Source of the DNA: Suttonella indologenes
GTDB taxonomy: Bacteria > Pseudomonadota > Gammaproteobacteria > Cardiobacteriales > Cardiobacteriaceae
Assembly (NCBI RefSeq): GCF_900460215.1
Contig: NZ_UHIA01000004.1
Location: 876,001 to 940,000, forward strand
Length of the DNA: 64,000 bases
Reading direction: 5' to 3'
The notes under the pieces were generated by a model. The model was not told the origin of the DNA and made no database searches. It saw only the letters and a program-made list of their open reading frames with translations. A program made the position numbers and the translations under genes. Below are positions 63,503-64,000 of the stretch, one piece after another (within the stretch, counting starts at the first letter, position 1; every line of letters starts with the position of its first letter).

Positions 63503-64000
63503 TTAGAATTTTGCGATGAATTCCGCATAGGCTTTGATAAAGCCCTGCAAAGTGGCTTTTGCCGCTTCGCTGACCAGTTCGCCCTTTTCATCGAATGCGC
63601 CGGCGAAGATGCCGCCGATTGTAGCTGCAAAGGGCGCAACCGGCATATTGACATAGGTGCTGGCAGCAATGGTACGCAGGGCGTCGACGGCGCGATTGCT
63701 GCCGCTGGCATTAACGCTCATCAGTCCTAAAGGTTTGCCGATCCACAGGCTTTGTCCTGCCGGACGTGAGACCACATCGATGGCGTTTTTGATCATCGCA
63801 GAATAGCTGCCGTTATGCTCGGGGCTGACCCAAATCACGGCATCGGCGGCTTTGATCGCTTCGCGTACGCGCGTATAGGTCGGCACTTCCTGCTCGTCCG
63901 AATCGCGATCATAAAGCGGTAAATCACCGATTTCCATGATATTAAGCTCTAGATTTTCCGGTGCGATTTTTTGCAGATGCTTGACTGCCAGATGGTTAAA
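63503..64000 (-). CDS. NADPH-dependent FMN reductase, cut by the window edge
   Basis: The visible 165 codons stay open to base 64000, so the start lies outside. SPEHNGSYSAMIKNAIDVVSR is the flavodoxin-like FMN-reductase signature (ChrR/YieF and azoreductase group), with the FMN-phosphate loop expected upstream of the window. Likely reduces FMN, quinones or chromate. Confidence 0.88.
   Translation of the reverse strand, partial: FNHLAVKHLQKIAPENLELNIMEIGDLPLYDRDSDEQEVPTYTRVREAIKAADAVIWVSPEHNGSYSAMIKNAIDVVSRPAGQSLWIGKPLGLMSVNASGSNRAVDALRTIAASTYVNMPVAPFAATIGGIFAGAFDEKGELVSEAAKATLQGFIKAYAEFIAKF

Overview
The window looks like a chromosome segment of a gammaproteobacterium. The core order hfq-hflX-hflK-hflC-DUF2065-hisZ-purA followed further on by rnr-rlmB, and the trpF-trpB-trpA-accD-folC-SPOR-cvpA-metZ run, is the arrangement known from Pseudomonas-like gammaproteobacteria. 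FrpC/RTX-type proteins and a diNAcBac glycan locus point towards an animal-associated coccobacillus; a Cardiobacteriales member (Suttonella/Cardiobacterium/Dichelobacter type) is my best guess, as an inference from gene order and base composition only. Layout: (1) 1-17.8 kb is an accessory RTX island, nearly all on the minus strand. It holds one complete 2602-residue RTX protein, two RTX genes truncated at the same point, two remnant RTX starts, and small integral-membrane protein genes. The genes form five repeats of the unit 'small membrane protein gene immediately upstream of an RTX gene'. A TolC-family gene and the 3' part of an hlyD gene follow; no ABC exporter gene is present. Insertion-sequence debris, a MITE and a duplicated tolC fragment mark repeated rearrangement. 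(2) 17.8-24 kb is a proline-catabolism block: putP that has lost its 5' end at a breakpoint shared with hlyD, a broken MFS transporter, an ornithine-cyclodeaminase-family gene and putA. It carries an exact Neisseriaceae-type DNA-uptake word and may be acquired. (3) 24-33 kb is core: a lipoprotein, a phosphopantetheinyl transferase, an SPFH protein, hfq, hflX, hflK, hflC, DUF2065, hisZ, purA. (4) 33-47 kb is a low-GC surface-glycan island between purA and rnr: wzz-like, UDP-HexNAc dehydrogenase and epimerase (TviB/TviC type), wzx, wzy, an acetyltransferase, two glycosyltransferases, then a diNAcBac module (PglB-like fused transferase/acetyltransferase, aminotransferase, 4,6-dehydratase) with a Fic gene inserted in it. 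(5) 47-64 kb is core again: rnr, rlmB, a HerA/DUF853 ATPase, serB-like, an IalB-family protein, trpF-trpB-trpA-accD-folC-SPOR-cvpA-metZ, an MFS transporter, and a flavin reductase cut by the window edge. A 130-bp repeat able to form three successive hairpins occurs three times (24.5, 26.8 and 50.3 kb). The points most worth following up are the paired membrane-protein/RTX array with its variable heads and single conserved Asp-Pro self-processing site, the hlyD/putP breakpoint, the Fic gene flanked by Pasteurellaceae-type uptake words inside the glycan locus, and the triple-hairpin repeat family. No RNA genes or CRISPR arrays were seen.
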